From CAVQFO01 sp963711725 (GTDB taxonomy: Bacteria; Pseudomonadota; Gammaproteobacteria; Nitrococcales; Aquisalimonadaceae), in NCBI GenBank assembly GCA_963711725.1, contig CAVQFO010000020.1, positions 124,001-188,000 of the forward strand: a stretch of DNA of 64,000 bases, in the 5' to 3' direction. The translations under genes and the position numbers were made by a program. A model generated the notes under the pieces. It was not told the DNA's origin and did not search any database. It worked only from the letters and a program-made list of their open reading frames with translations. Positions within the stretch are counted from its first letter, which is position 1, and the number at the start of each line of letters is the position of its first letter. Below, in pieces: positions 56,293 through 64,000 of this stretch.

Positions 56293-57294
56293 TTATTCCG
56301 GGAAATGCGCAGCCAGGCGGCTTTTGGCGACTATGTCCATCACTCGTTGCTGAATCTCCGGGGCCAGTTCCTTTCGCCAGCGCTGTGCGGCTGCCTCGGG
56401 GTTCTTGAAGACACTGTAATAGGCCTTGTTCTCGCGGCTCGTGCTGGCCCCGAGAAACGCCTCTGTCTGAGGGGGCCATGACAGGCCGCAGTGCTGGAAA
56501 AGCTCCCGGGCGACGTCGGTGGGCTGGCGGCACAGGTTTTCATAGATCAACAGCCGGACATTGGTCAGCCCCTTGGTGTCCTCCATGGCTTTTTCATTGA
56601 AGATCACCCAACTCCAGGCCATGCGCTCCGCCGGGTGAAGTTCACGCGCAATCTGAACGTCGATACCGTAACGTCTGGCTGGTTCGGTGCCGCTGATGGC
56701 CGCGATCAGCCCGTAGTCTTCGGCGGCCGCCCCATCGCCCGTGAACCGATGTTGCTTTTCGCCCCGGACAATAGAACCCACATACCCGCACGGATGACGC
56801 ACGATATGGATGGCGCGGGATTCCGGGATCGCACGGGTGACAATCCCGAGGCGGCCTACGGATTCGATGGACTTCCAGACCAGCCGGGCATTGCGCTCCG
56901 CCCGTCCGGCCAAGGACGGCACGCGAACTTCGCCCACGGCCCTGGCGGTAAGCTTCGCGGCCGTGACCGATGCTCGATTGAGCAGTTCCTGGACGGAGTT
57001 GTAGTAGTCCTTGCGGAACAGCGGGAGGGTTCCCGCAACCTTGGTTTCCCTGGAGTGCGGGAGATGGGCGACGAATTCCCGCAGTCTTCCCGTGTACCGC
57101 TCGGTATCCTCGACCTCGGGCGCAATCGGCATCCAGTTCAGCCGGCCCCAGCTGTCCGGTTCGTGCCGGTACAGGGTGTGGGGATGGCTGTCGAAGATCT
57201 TGCCGAGCCAAGTGGTTCCGGAGCGGGGGCTGCCGAAGAGAAGGATTGGGCCGTCCATGGTTATTTCGTCGGGGGTTAACGCTTTCTGCGGCAT
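56293..57294 (-). CDS. Sulfotransferase family protein
   Basis: A 333-residue PAPS-dependent sulfotransferase. The 5'-phosphosulfate loop is LLFGSPRSGTTWLGKIFDSHP and the 3'-phosphate loop is RAIHIVRHPCGYVGSIVRG; the middle contains the usual Arg/Ser pair. It should add sulfate to a sugar hydroxyl, giving a sulfated polysaccharide or glycolipid. ATG 57294 was chosen over a GTG at 57339. Divergent from the asparagine synthase-like gene at 57488. Confidence 0.85.
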   Translation of the reverse strand: MPQKALTPDEITMDGPILLFGSPRSGTTWLGKIFDSHPHTLYRHEPDSWGRLNWMPIAPEVEDTERYTGRLREFVAHLPHSRETKVAGTLPLFRKDYYNSVQELLNRASVTAAKLTARAVGEVRVPSLAGRAERNARLVWKSIESVGRLGIVTRAIPESRAIHIVRHPCGYVGSIVRGEKQHRFTGDGAAAEDYGLIAAISGTEPARRYGIDVQIARELHPAERMAWSWVIFNEKAMEDTKGLTNVRLLIYENLCRQPTDVARELFQHCGLSWPPQTEAFLGASTSRENKAYYSVFKNPEAAAQRWRKELAPEIQQRVMDIVAKSRLAAHFPE

Positions 57295-57365
57295 AGCCGT
57301 TCGTCGCCTCTCCAATGGCTTCGCGCGCGTCCCGGACACGGATGCTCCCAGGCGCTGTATGCTCG

Positions 57366-57371
57366 TATAAT
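57366..57371 (+). promoter_or_regulatory. Consensus -10 box in divergent region
   Basis: TATAAT at 57366-57371 lies 117 bases before ATG 57488. The -35 is weak (about 17 bases upstream). The complement (ATTATA) may serve the sulfotransferase on the other strand. Confidence 0.35.
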
Positions 57372-57487
57372 ATCGAAACCGGGTGTGAGCTGCATCCGCA
57401 AGCTGGGCTGTTCAGTTGGCTCGCGGGAGAAGTTCGCGTCCGGGGAATGAGTGTCGATCTCGGCGATGGGTGCCGACAGGAGGAACA

Positions 57488-59386
57488 ATGCAAGGAGTCT
57501 GCGGCTGGTTTGGGACCGGACTGGTATCCACGGAAGACGCGGCGGCGGTTCTGAAGCGCATGCTCGCGGTAGCCGGAGGGGCGGGAGCGGAGTCGGCCTG
57601 GACCTGGATTTCGCCGGCTGGGGGTATGGCACTCGACAGCCGAGCCGGCATTTCCGCGGAGCCGGCCGGCGGAGGATTCTGCGCCACGGGCAGCTTCCGG
57701 GAGACCGAAGGAGTCGTACCGGCCGATCTTGGTCAATTCATCGCCCGGCTTCGGAAGGAGCCGGCCGGCGCGCTTCGCGACCTGCGCGGACAGTATGCGA
57801 TGGCCTTTTGCGACCGTGAAACGGGCGATGGCGTGTTGGCCGTCGACCGGATGGGCACGCGGTCGGCCTACTTTGCGGAGGTGCCCGGCGGCGTCGTGTT
57901 CGGCCCGGGGCCGGAGGCCGTGGCCGCCCATCCCGCCGTGAGCCGGGATCTCGACCCTCAGTCCTTGTTCGACTATCTGTACTTTCACGTCATTCCGGGT
58001 CCGGCGAGTATCTATCGTAAGGTGCGGCGCTTGCTACCCGGGCAACTGCTTGAATTTCGGTCGGGTCGGGCGGCCATCGATCAATACTGGGCGCCGGTGT
58101 TTCGCGAAGAGCGGAGCCTTGATCGCACTCAGGCCGGCGTGGAATTCCGACACCGCGTGGAGTCGGCCGTTCGTGCGGCCTTGGACGACCGTACGGTGGG
58201 CGCGTTTCTGAGCGGCGGCACCGACAGCTCCACGGTAAGCGGGATGCTCGGCCGCGTCACGGGCAGGCCCCCGCGAACGTTCTCCATCGGCTTCGACGCT
58301 GAAGGCTATGACGAGACGCCTTACGCGCGGGCCGTTGCAGCGCACTTCGGTTCTGACCATCACGAGTATTTCGTGACGCCGGCTGATGTGGTCGACGCCA
58401 TTCCGCGGATTGCGGCCTATTACGACCAGCCCTTCGGAAACGCGTCGGTGGTGCCGAGCTATTATTGCGCGCGGCTGGCCCGGGAGCACGGTGTGGAGTT
58501 GCTGCTTGGGGGCGACGGCGGCGACGAGTTGTTCGGCGGCAATTCCCGCTACGGGAAGCAGTGGATCTTCTCTCTTTATGACCGCGTGCCCGGACCACTG
58601 AAGCGATTTGTGCTGGAGCGGATTGTTTCAGTGCTCCCCTCGGCGGGGCCCTTGTCCAAGATTGGCAACTACGTTCGGCAAGCTCGCGTGCGGATGCCCG
58701 ACCGCATGGAGACCTACAATCTCCTCAGTCGCATCGGAGTCGCGGAAGTCCTGCATCCCGATCTATTGGGCGAGGTCCAGCCCGGCAACCCCCTGGATCT
58801 CATCCGGGCAGCCTATGACGGTGCCGACGCCGAGGGAATTGTGAACCGGATGCTGGCCCGGGACATGCGGTTTACGCTGGCGGACGATGACCTGGTCAAA
58901 GTGAGGGGAGGGTGCGACCTCGCGGGCGTGGACGCCGTGTTCCCGTTTTTGGACGAGGGCGTGGTCGACTTTTCATTGAAGTTGCCGAGTCGATGGAAGG
59001 TGGACCGGACCCGCTTGAGGCCCTTTTTCAAGGAGGCGCTTTCGGACTTTCTCCCTCCCGCGGTTATCAGCAAGAGCAAGCACGGGTTTGGCCTACCCTT
59101 TGGCGTATGGCTGGCCGACGACAAGGGGCTTCGTGAGCTGGCCGGCGACAGCCTTTCCTCGCTAGCTGGCCGGGGCATTGTTCGCGCGGATTTCCTGGAT
59201 CGGGTCATGACGCGCTATCTGGCTGAGCACCCCGGCTATTACGGCACCATGGTCTGGATTCTCATGATGCTTGAGCAATGGTTTCAGACTCGCGCCGCGC
59301 CGGTCTCGATGCCCGCAATGGGCGCCCGGACTGCGGAGGGCGCCGAGGCAGTGCGTCCGCTCCACGCCTCCCCCCAACGGATCTGA
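57488..59386 (+). CDS. Asparagine synthase-like amidotransferase with shifted N-terminal Cys
   Basis: A 632-residue AsnB-type protein. The PP-loop FLSGGTDSSTVSG and LLGGDGGDELFGGNSRYG are intact, and the C-terminal half is normal. The N-terminus is MQGVCGWFGTG: Cys is at position 5, not 2, so the usual Ntn nucleophile generated by Met removal is missing unless the start or processing differs. AGGAGG lies five bases before ATG 57488, which supports this start. The glutaminase domain may be inactive and ammonia or another amine may be used instead. Two such proteins in one locus suggest separate amidation or amino-acid-ligation steps. Confidence 0.85.
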   Translation: MQGVCGWFGTGLVSTEDAAAVLKRMLAVAGGAGAESAWTWISPAGGMALDSRAGISAEPAGGGFCATGSFRETEGVVPADLGQFIARLRKEPAGALRDLRGQYAMAFCDRETGDGVLAVDRMGTRSAYFAEVPGGVVFGPGPEAVAAHPAVSRDLDPQSLFDYLYFHVIPGPASIYRKVRRLLPGQLLEFRSGRAAIDQYWAPVFREERSLDRTQAGVEFRHRVESAVRAALDDRTVGAFLSGGTDSSTVSGMLGRVTGRPPRTFSIGFDAEGYDETPYARAVAAHFGSDHHEYFVTPADVVDAIPRIAAYYDQPFGNASVVPSYYCARLAREHGVELLLGGDGGDELFGGNSRYGKQWIFSLYDRVPGPLKRFVLERIVSVLPSAGPLSKIGNYVRQARVRMPDRMETYNLLSRIGVAEVLHPDLLGEVQPGNPLDLIRAAYDGADAEGIVNRMLARDMRFTLADDDLVKVRGGCDLAGVDAVFPFLDEGVVDFSLKLPSRWKVDRTRLRPFFKEALSDFLPPAVISKSKHGFGLPFGVWLADDKGLRELAGDSLSSLAGRGIVRADFLDRVMTRYLAEHPGYYGTMVWILMMLEQWFQTRAAPVSMPAMGARTAEGAEAVRPLHASPQRI

Positions 59387-59461
59387 TGACGTCGTGCCCG
59401 CGGCGTTTCGGATCGGTTGCTGGATTCTGTCACTGCGGATTTTGAGAAGCTGGTGTTTTCG

Positions 59462-60529
59462 ATGAGCCTGGATGCCCCAACCCGGACCGCCATTCTTGAG
59501 GCGGCGCGAATGGCCCCTTCGGCCGACAATTCCCAGCCCTGGACCTACTGCTGGCGGAGTGGCCGGCTGGATTTACAAATCGATCCGAGCCGCGCCGGGG
59601 GGCCATCGGACCGTCGCTTTGTACTCAGTGATCTGGCGCTGGGTGCCTGCATTGAAAACATTTGTGTGCAGGCCCGGGCTTTGGGCTACGAAACGGCCAT
59701 CGATATATTGCCGGAACCGGACGGGGAACCCCTGTGGGTCGCGCGGATCCGATTCGCTGCCGGCCCTCACGGCGACGGCCAACTGGCGGCCGCCATACCG
59801 CGGCGGCGGACGGACCGTAGCTTTCCATGGGGCTCGAGCCGCTGCGGGGACGGTACACGCGCGATGAGCGCGGCGGCGGAGCAGTTGCCAGGGGTGAGCC
59901 TGGTATGGCTGAATGCCGGGCCCGAGTATCGGGCTGCGCTGAAAGCGTTACGGATCGCCGAGGGTTTGAGGTTCCGCAGCCGGCGCCTGCATGCGGAGCT
60001 TTTTGGCAGCGTGCGGTTCGATACGGGGCGGAAAGGAATCGCCGAAGAGGGGTTGACGCCGGCGACGCTGGGCATCGGCGCGCTGGAGTGGCCGGGGTTC
60101 AGGCTTATGCGGCACTGGCCGGCTATGAGGCTTGCGGGCTTGGCCGGAGCCGATCATGTCCTGGCCATACGTTCGGCAGTGCTGCCGGTCCTGAAAAGCG
60201 GGGCCTTGGGTGTTCTGTGTGTGGCTGATACCGAGCGGGCGGGGGTGGTGAGCGGCGGCCGCGGCCTGGAGCGGGCTTGGCTCGCCGCAACCTCCGCGGG
60301 CCTGGCCGTTCAACCCTACGCCGCGCCGGGCGTCCTGGGGCTTGGGCTAATCGACATCGAGCCGACCCATCGACGGCGGTTGACCCGGCTGCAGGACACG
60401 CTGCGTGGCATCGGCTGCAAAGGCCACCCGCTGATGTTCCTGCGAGTGGGCGATCAGCTTGAGACGCCCCCGGTGCGCAGTGGACGGCGTCCGTTATCGG
60501 GCTTCGAGTCATGTCTTCCCCAGGGCTGA
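59462..60529 (+). CDS. Nitroreductase-like flavoprotein
   Basis: A 355-residue protein with an N-terminal nitroreductase-type start (AARMAPSADNSQPW) that would place FMN. The middle holds a second nitroreductase-like segment (AWLAATSAGLAVQPYAAP). Length exceeds the usual 200 residues, so it is probably a fused or duplicated form. Preceded by the asparagine synthase-like gene with a gap of 75 bases. A redox or dehydrogenation step in the modification pathway is possible but not shown. Confidence 0.7.
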   Translation: MSLDAPTRTAILEAARMAPSADNSQPWTYCWRSGRLDLQIDPSRAGGPSDRRFVLSDLALGACIENICVQARALGYETAIDILPEPDGEPLWVARIRFAAGPHGDGQLAAAIPRRRTDRSFPWGSSRCGDGTRAMSAAAEQLPGVSLVWLNAGPEYRAALKALRIAEGLRFRSRRLHAELFGSVRFDTGRKGIAEEGLTPATLGIGALEWPGFRLMRHWPAMRLAGLAGADHVLAIRSAVLPVLKSGALGVLCVADTERAGVVSGGRGLERAWLAATSAGLAVQPYAAPGVLGLGLIDIEPTHRRRLTRLQDTLRGIGCKGHPLMFLRVGDQLETPPVRSGRRPLSGFESCLPQG

Positions 60530-60574
60530 TATCCCGTTAGTTTCAAGCCGCGCCGAGCCCGCGGAACGGCGGCC

Positions 60575-60590
60575 GTTGAAAATTTTTACA
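60575..60590 (+). promoter_or_regulatory. Putative PrsR upstream activating element (copy 2)
   Basis: GTTGAAAATTTTTACA, the same element as at 49060 and 60730. It lies about 220 bases before the -24 box; a second copy follows closer to the promoter. Confidence 0.65.
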
Positions 60591-60729
60591 CCCCGGTGAA
60601 GCTCGATAGCCGTCCCCCGGCGTCCGCCGTGCTCCAAATGCGGCCGCTCCACTGCGCTGTCGGCGGATTATTGAGGTGTTTGCCTCTGTAACCCCCGAAT
60701 CGGGCGCGGGATCGTTACCCAGCGGGATT

Positions 60730-60745
60730 GTTGAAAAAGTTTACA
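60730..60745 (+). promoter_or_regulatory. Putative PrsR upstream activating element (copy 3)
   Basis: GTTGAAAAAGTTTACA, same 16-base pattern. It lies 64 bases before the -24 box of the sigma-54 promoter at 60809. Two copies before the PEP-CTERM gene and one full plus one partial before the HprK-related cassette make chance matches unlikely. Confidence 0.65.
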
Positions 60746-60808
60746 GAGCAGCTCGGACCTTCACTGCGAGCAACATTGTTGTTCTTCTAAATCAATAAGT
60801 TATGCATG

Positions 60809-60824
60809 TGGCACGGACGCTGCA
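60809..60824 (+). promoter_or_regulatory. Sigma-54 (-24/-12) promoter of the PEP-CTERM gene
   Basis: TGGCACGGACGCTGCA has GG (60810-60811) and GC (60822-60823) separated by ten bases and agrees with the RpoN consensus at almost every position. It is the expected target of PrsR encoded at 9008. Confidence 0.85.
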
Positions 60825-60901
60825 TACATCTGGGTTGCGTTAAGCAAGGTTCACCCGGTTTGCGGGTTTGGTTCGCCAGGCTCTGTGTTAAGGAGAATGT
60901 T

Positions 60902-61669
60902 ATGAACAAGCTAATCTATGCGGTAGCGGCCGCTGCGATGTTTGTCGTTGGAGCCCCCGCGGCTTTCGCGTCGAACATCAACGTAGGCGGAGTCGTTTAC
61001 GATCCGTCCAGCGGGTTTGATTTCGAAATCGACAGCCTGTTCCTTCGTGAGAATTCCGTTAGCGCGGTTGGTGACGTGCTGACTGGCTATGGCCAGGTCG
61101 GCGGCATCAACGGTACGTCTGAAGGGACCTTCTGTCCGAGTTGCGACCTGACTTTTTCGTTCGACAACTTCACCGTCTCCAGGATTGACGGTAATCAAGT
61201 CTTCTTCACGGGAGGTGACGTCACCTTCTATGTGCAGGGTGACGGAACCTTCAACGTGGCCAACCCGGGAAGTGTGGGCGGCACCACCTGGATGACCCTG
61301 GCGGGTCATGAGCAGCTTTGGCCCGTGACCAGCGGCGGCACTGAATCGGCGACGCTGTCCGCCAGCATTGTTGGTTCCGTTTCGCAGCCGGGCGCGGGGT
61401 CCACCGGGTTTGCCTACTTCGACGTGACGGGTGGCCCGATGTACTCCCACGTCAACACCAACACGTTCGCAGATGGAAGCGGTGGCTTCTCGGACCTGAG
61501 CTTCAATTCCAGCTTCCAGGTCGCAAATGATGCCAACACCGCGTTCCCGATCCGTGGCCAGGCTGGCCTGCAAGGGGAGTCGATTCCCGAGCCGGAAACC
61601 CTGGCGCTGCTCGGAATCGGGCTTCTGGGTCTGGGTCTGACCGCCCGCCGCCGCTCCTCTCGCCGGTAA
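60902..61669 (+). CDS. PEP-CTERM sorting domain protein
   Basis: A 255-residue exported protein. It has a signal peptide (MNKLIYAVAAAAMFVVGAPAAFA) and a Gly/Ser/Thr-rich mature part with paired Cys in CPSCDL. The C-terminal sorting signal is a PEP motif (ESIPEPETLALL), a hydrophobic helix (GIGLLGLGLTA) and a basic end (RRRSSRR). Exosortase A (22414) should recognise and process this tail. AAGGAG lies six bases before ATG 60902. It is the only PEP-CTERM protein found here and has its own sigma-54 promoter and a strong terminator. Confidence 0.93.
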   Translation: MNKLIYAVAAAAMFVVGAPAAFASNINVGGVVYDPSSGFDFEIDSLFLRENSVSAVGDVLTGYGQVGGINGTSEGTFCPSCDLTFSFDNFTVSRIDGNQVFFTGGDVTFYVQGDGTFNVANPGSVGGTTWMTLAGHEQLWPVTSGGTESATLSASIVGSVSQPGAGSTGFAYFDVTGGPMYSHVNTNTFADGSGGFSDLSFNSSFQVANDANTAFPIRGQAGLQGESIPEPETLALLGIGLLGLGLTARRRSSRR

Positions 61670-61731
61670 GAAAGGACTCGACCGGAGATCGTAGCCCCGC
61701 GGCGTTCCCGGCCCTGTAACTTGTTTGGCGC

Positions 61732-61764
61732 AGCCCCTTCCGCACTCGCGGGAGGGGCTTTTTT
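61732..61764 (+). terminator. Rho-independent terminator after the PEP-CTERM gene
   Basis: AGCCCCTTCCGC and GCGGGAGGGGCT form a strong GC-rich stem (one mismatch) with a four-base loop, followed by a run of six T, about 65 bases after the stop at 61669. Confidence 0.88.
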
Positions 61765-61779
61765 GTATGGCTGTATCGA

Positions 61780-62994
61780 TCAGCGGGAGGACTGTGGCCT
61801 TTTCCTGTTTCGCAGCGAATACACCTTGTCGCGCGCGGAGCGAAATAGGGGCTTGACCAAACGTTCCAGGCTGGCGCTCAAGCGGCCGCATGCAGTCTTG
61901 TTCCAGGCTCGCAGGTGGATCAGTGGGAGGTGCTGCTCCGTCCAGCGGAATTTGTACGGGTTGTCGCCCGGTCCCATGAAATAGGCCGCAAGGTCGTCGT
62001 CGAACAGCGCTTCCAGGATCTTCCAGTTCAGGTAGGTGCCGGGCGAGAGATCCAGCGCGTCCTCCCGGTAGTCCGCTCTCAGGGCATAGACCCGCCGATC
62101 CGCCTGCATCTGGAGTTCCGTTGCCACAACGCGGTCGTCGAGGGTCAGCATCCAGAGAGACAGCCAATGCTCCCGCGCATTGTGGGCTACCAGCCTCTCG
62201 ATGAACGCGGCTGGGCCGGGCGCATCCAACGTCAGGCCGGTCTCCCGTTTCCAGCTTGCGGCCGAGACTTCCCGAACCGCCTCGATTGCCGCGGTGCTTA
62301 TCTGGTCGCCCGCCAAGTGGTGGATCTGAAGCGAACCCGCCCGGCGAAGTCGATTGGCGACCAAGTTGTTGCCCTTTTTCAGTCGGCGGCTTCGGGTCTT
62401 GTAATAGGCGTCCCAGGTGCCTTCGAGATCGATACAATGGTTGCGGGCATCCGTGTTCGTATCCACAAGGATGCCGACGGCGCGCAGGCTCTCGCGGAGG
62501 GCGCTTGTGGCCGGATCGTCTTTCATGAGATTACGAAGCAGGAGTGTGTCCCAGCGCGGCCTGCGGTCCGACAGCCAGCGGGCGAACGCTCCGCACGCGT
62601 GGGCCGCGGAATCGGGATGGACGACGATCCCCCCGAACTGCGTATCCGGTACGGCCAGGTGTTCCAGTTCCCTCAGGGTAAGTCCGTGCCTTTTCCGTAG
62701 GCGTTCTACCAGGGGAATGAAGGCCACCGGCCTACCGGCTTGGCTCAACGAGACGACCAGCGGCCGTGCCGTGCGACCGGCCCACGCCCAACACGCATCG
62801 AACCACGCATGGCGCAGAAATACGCGGCCGTCTTCGGGAGTCGACTCAGCCAGGTTGTCCCAACTCGGGCCCAATTCCAGAAATTCCGCGTGATCCCGTA
62901 TCTCCCGCACCTGGATCGGTGAACGCGTGATGTCATCACGTTGCGCGTCCATATCGCCTTTGGCAGTCGTTCGTGCCTCGTTGGGGTTAGTCAT
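61780..62994 (-). CDS. CelD/BcsL-like GNAT (FemAB-fold) acetyltransferase
   Basis: A 404-residue protein with two GNAT halves: FLRHAWFDACWAWAGRTARPLVV, YYKTRSRRLKKGNNLVANRL, ASWKRETGLTLDAPGPAAF and the C-terminal LRADYREDALDLSPGTYLNWKIL with MGPGDNPYKFRW. This is the CelD/BcsL acetyltransferase pattern shared with 45091. Its start overlaps the end of the VanZ-like gene by 8 bp. It reads toward the PEP-CTERM gene. Confidence 0.83.
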   Translation of the reverse strand: MTNPNEARTTAKGDMDAQRDDITRSPIQVREIRDHAEFLELGPSWDNLAESTPEDGRVFLRHAWFDACWAWAGRTARPLVVSLSQAGRPVAFIPLVERLRKRHGLTLRELEHLAVPDTQFGGIVVHPDSAAHACGAFARWLSDRRPRWDTLLLRNLMKDDPATSALRESLRAVGILVDTNTDARNHCIDLEGTWDAYYKTRSRRLKKGNNLVANRLRRAGSLQIHHLAGDQISTAAIEAVREVSAASWKRETGLTLDAPGPAAFIERLVAHNAREHWLSLWMLTLDDRVVATELQMQADRRVYALRADYREDALDLSPGTYLNWKILEALFDDDLAAYFMGPGDNPYKFRWTEQHLPLIHLRAWNKTACGRLSASLERLVKPLFRSARDKVYSLRNRKRPQSSR

Positions 62995-64000
62995 TTGACG
63001 TCGATTCCGTGTCGTCGCTACGAGAGGTGGTTCGCGCTTGCAGCGTTGCGCGCCATCCCAGAGGATTCCGACTTGCCCGCGTGCTGGTCACGGCGCGCTC
63101 CACGTATAGCCAGCCGACAACCCAGGCCGCGACAGGAAGGATGATATCCGTAATGTCTCCGAAGCGGCCCGGTATCCACGTCTGGAGTATTTCGATGACG
63201 GCGTAGAGGGTTGCCAGCAACGCGGCTCCAGCCCACAGTTCAGCATACGGGCGGCGCGGGTCGCGCAGACGAAGGTATACCAGGATCAGCGGGGCCCACA
63301 GGTCCGCCATGATGTCCGCGATGCCGGTCAGGGGCTCCTGAAGCTGCGCGCGAAACGGCACCCAATTGAAGCCGTTTCCGGCAGGGCCGGGCATGACCCG
63401 AAGGCCCTCTAGCAGTAAAGCCGCGATTACGAGTCCGGCCACGACGCCCGGACGGTTGCGGCGCTCCGGGTCAGTCACCATCCAGGCCCCGACACCAATC
63501 AATGCACCGCCGGAGGCTTCCACGGATAACGCTCGGCCAACGATCAGAACCTTACCCACCAATAGGACGGCAAGCCCGCCAGCGACGAAGTGCAGCGCCC
63601 TGCGGCGATCCAGCAGCAAGCTGGCGGCACCGGCGACAGCCGCGCTGGCGAAGCCGAAATAGGCAAAGCGCCACAGGTTCGGAGACGCTTGGCCGGTCAG
63701 CACGTACCAGAGTGGTTTGATGCCCTGCCGCATCTGATAGGGGTCGAGGGAGGGGACAAGGGGAAAGAGTTCGGCGCCGAGCCAGAGCAGGCAGCCGAGG
63801 GCGCCGACCTGCCAGACATGATGGTTGCGTATGGAAACCGGCCGCGCCTGGCGGCCAGGCCGGCCGAAATCGGTCGCCAGCGATGCGGCCATCGCACCGA
63901 GGAGGGCGCCCGCCACATTCAAGACGATATCCAGGGACGATGAATAGCGGGTGGGCAGGAACAGCTGGAGTCCTTCCATGGTCATGCTCATTACCGCCGC
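62987..64000 (-). CDS. VanZ-like membrane protein, 5' end beyond the window
   Basis: The C-terminal ~335 residues of a polytopic protein whose start lies right of the window; the frame is open to the last base. Helix-rich, with SMTMEGLQLFLPTRYSSSLDIVLN, which is the C-terminal signature of a VanZ domain. A second, similar segment (EILQTWIPGRFGDITDIILPVAAWVVGW) near the end indicates two VanZ-like units. VanZ is linked to teicoplanin resistance, but these homologues in exosortase loci have no assigned role. It overlaps the GNAT gene. Confidence 0.8.
   Translation of the reverse strand, partial: AAVMSMTMEGLQLFLPTRYSSSLDIVLNVAGALLGAMAASLATDFGRPGRQARPVSIRNHHVWQVGALGCLLWLGAELFPLVPSLDPYQMRQGIKPLWYVLTGQASPNLWRFAYFGFASAAVAGAASLLLDRRRALHFVAGGLAVLLVGKVLIVGRALSVEASGGALIGVGAWMVTDPERRNRPGVVAGLVIAALLLEGLRVMPGPAGNGFNWVPFRAQLQEPLTGIADIMADLWAPLILVYLRLRDPRRPYAELWAGAALLATLYAVIEILQTWIPGRFGDITDIILPVAAWVVGWLYVERAVTSTRASRNPLGWRATLQARTTSRSDDTESTSND

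Larger units (their letters stand above)
60530..60901 (+). promoter_or_regulatory. Control region of the PEP-CTERM gene
   Basis: About 370 non-coding bases with two 16-bp upstream elements and a perfect sigma-54 promoter (separate entries). The leader from promoter to ATG is about 65 bases. Confidence 0.75.

Noticed and set aside
56642..57988. 448-codon minus-strand open frame
   Set aside because: It covers the sulfotransferase in another frame and the complement of the asparagine synthase-like gene; the residues show no family pattern.
60911..62437. 508-codon minus-strand open frame
   Set aside because: It runs through the complement of the PEP-CTERM gene and across the terminator and another gene; no domain is recognisable.

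Overview
The window is about 64 kb of GC-rich DNA without rRNA, tRNA or CRISPR arrays. It is almost entirely an exosortase A (XrtA/PEP-CTERM) exopolysaccharide locus. The gene complement (PrsK/PrsR/PrsT, XrtA-type sugar transferase, export protein, chain-length protein, tyrosine kinase, beta-barrel, FemAB protein and others) points to a Gram-negative proteobacterium. I infer a gammaproteobacterium, possibly of the Chromatiales/Ectothiorhodospiraceae kind, but nothing in the window proves the taxonomy.

Layout. 0-3.1 kb (minus strand): the start of an exported protein running off the left edge, a frameshifted ThiF-type E1-like gene and two tandem exosortase-associated (LuxI-like) acyltransferases. 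3.8-31.8 kb (plus strand, very compact, many 4-14 bp overlaps): the core EPS operon. It holds the initiating sugar transferase, an AAA ATPase, the prsK-prsR-prsT sensor/regulator/TPR block, the export lipoprotein, a chain-length determinant broken by a frameshift, the autokinase, the outer-membrane barrel, wecB, a deacetylase, a FemAB-like protein, glycosyltransferases, xrtA (with a fused EpsI domain), an amidotransferase, a CapK-like adenylate-forming enzyme and a second deacetylase. 31.9-47.7 kb: a variable section on mixed strands with a TPR protein, three beta-propeller secreted or surface proteins, an IS3 transposase scrap, a pyruvyltransferase, a GT2, a Wzx-like flippase, a PP-loop ATPase, a formyltransferase, another glycosyltransferase, a GNAT/FemAB protein and the exosortase-A-type O-antigen ligase. 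47.7-64 kb: a beta-helix protein, an HprK-related/PqqD-like/nucleotidyltransferase cassette headed by a Cys-rich putative Tat protein, two DUF1566 proteins, a FeeM-like acyltransferase, a sulfotransferase, a second asparagine-synthase-like protein, a nitroreductase-like protein, the only PEP-CTERM substrate seen, and at the right edge a GNAT protein plus a truncated VanZ-like membrane protein.

The genes together describe a Wzx/Wzy-type polysaccharide (initiation, assembly, flipping, polymerisation, export, modification) co-ordinated with exosortase processing of a PEP-CTERM protein. The most notable regulatory signal is a 16-bp element (GTYGARAAWKTTTACA) found three times. It lies upstream of two sigma-54 (-24/-12) promoters: one before the PEP-CTERM gene and one before the HprK-related cassette. 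Because PrsR, a sigma-54 activator with a GAFTGA motif, is encoded here, I infer that both transcripts belong to the PrsK/PrsR regulon. This ties an uncharacterised kinase/PqqD-like/Cys-rich-protein system to the exosortase system and is the best candidate for something undescribed. Two conserved genes (ThiF, chain-length determinant) carry single-base frameshifts that are either sequencing errors or recent mutations.
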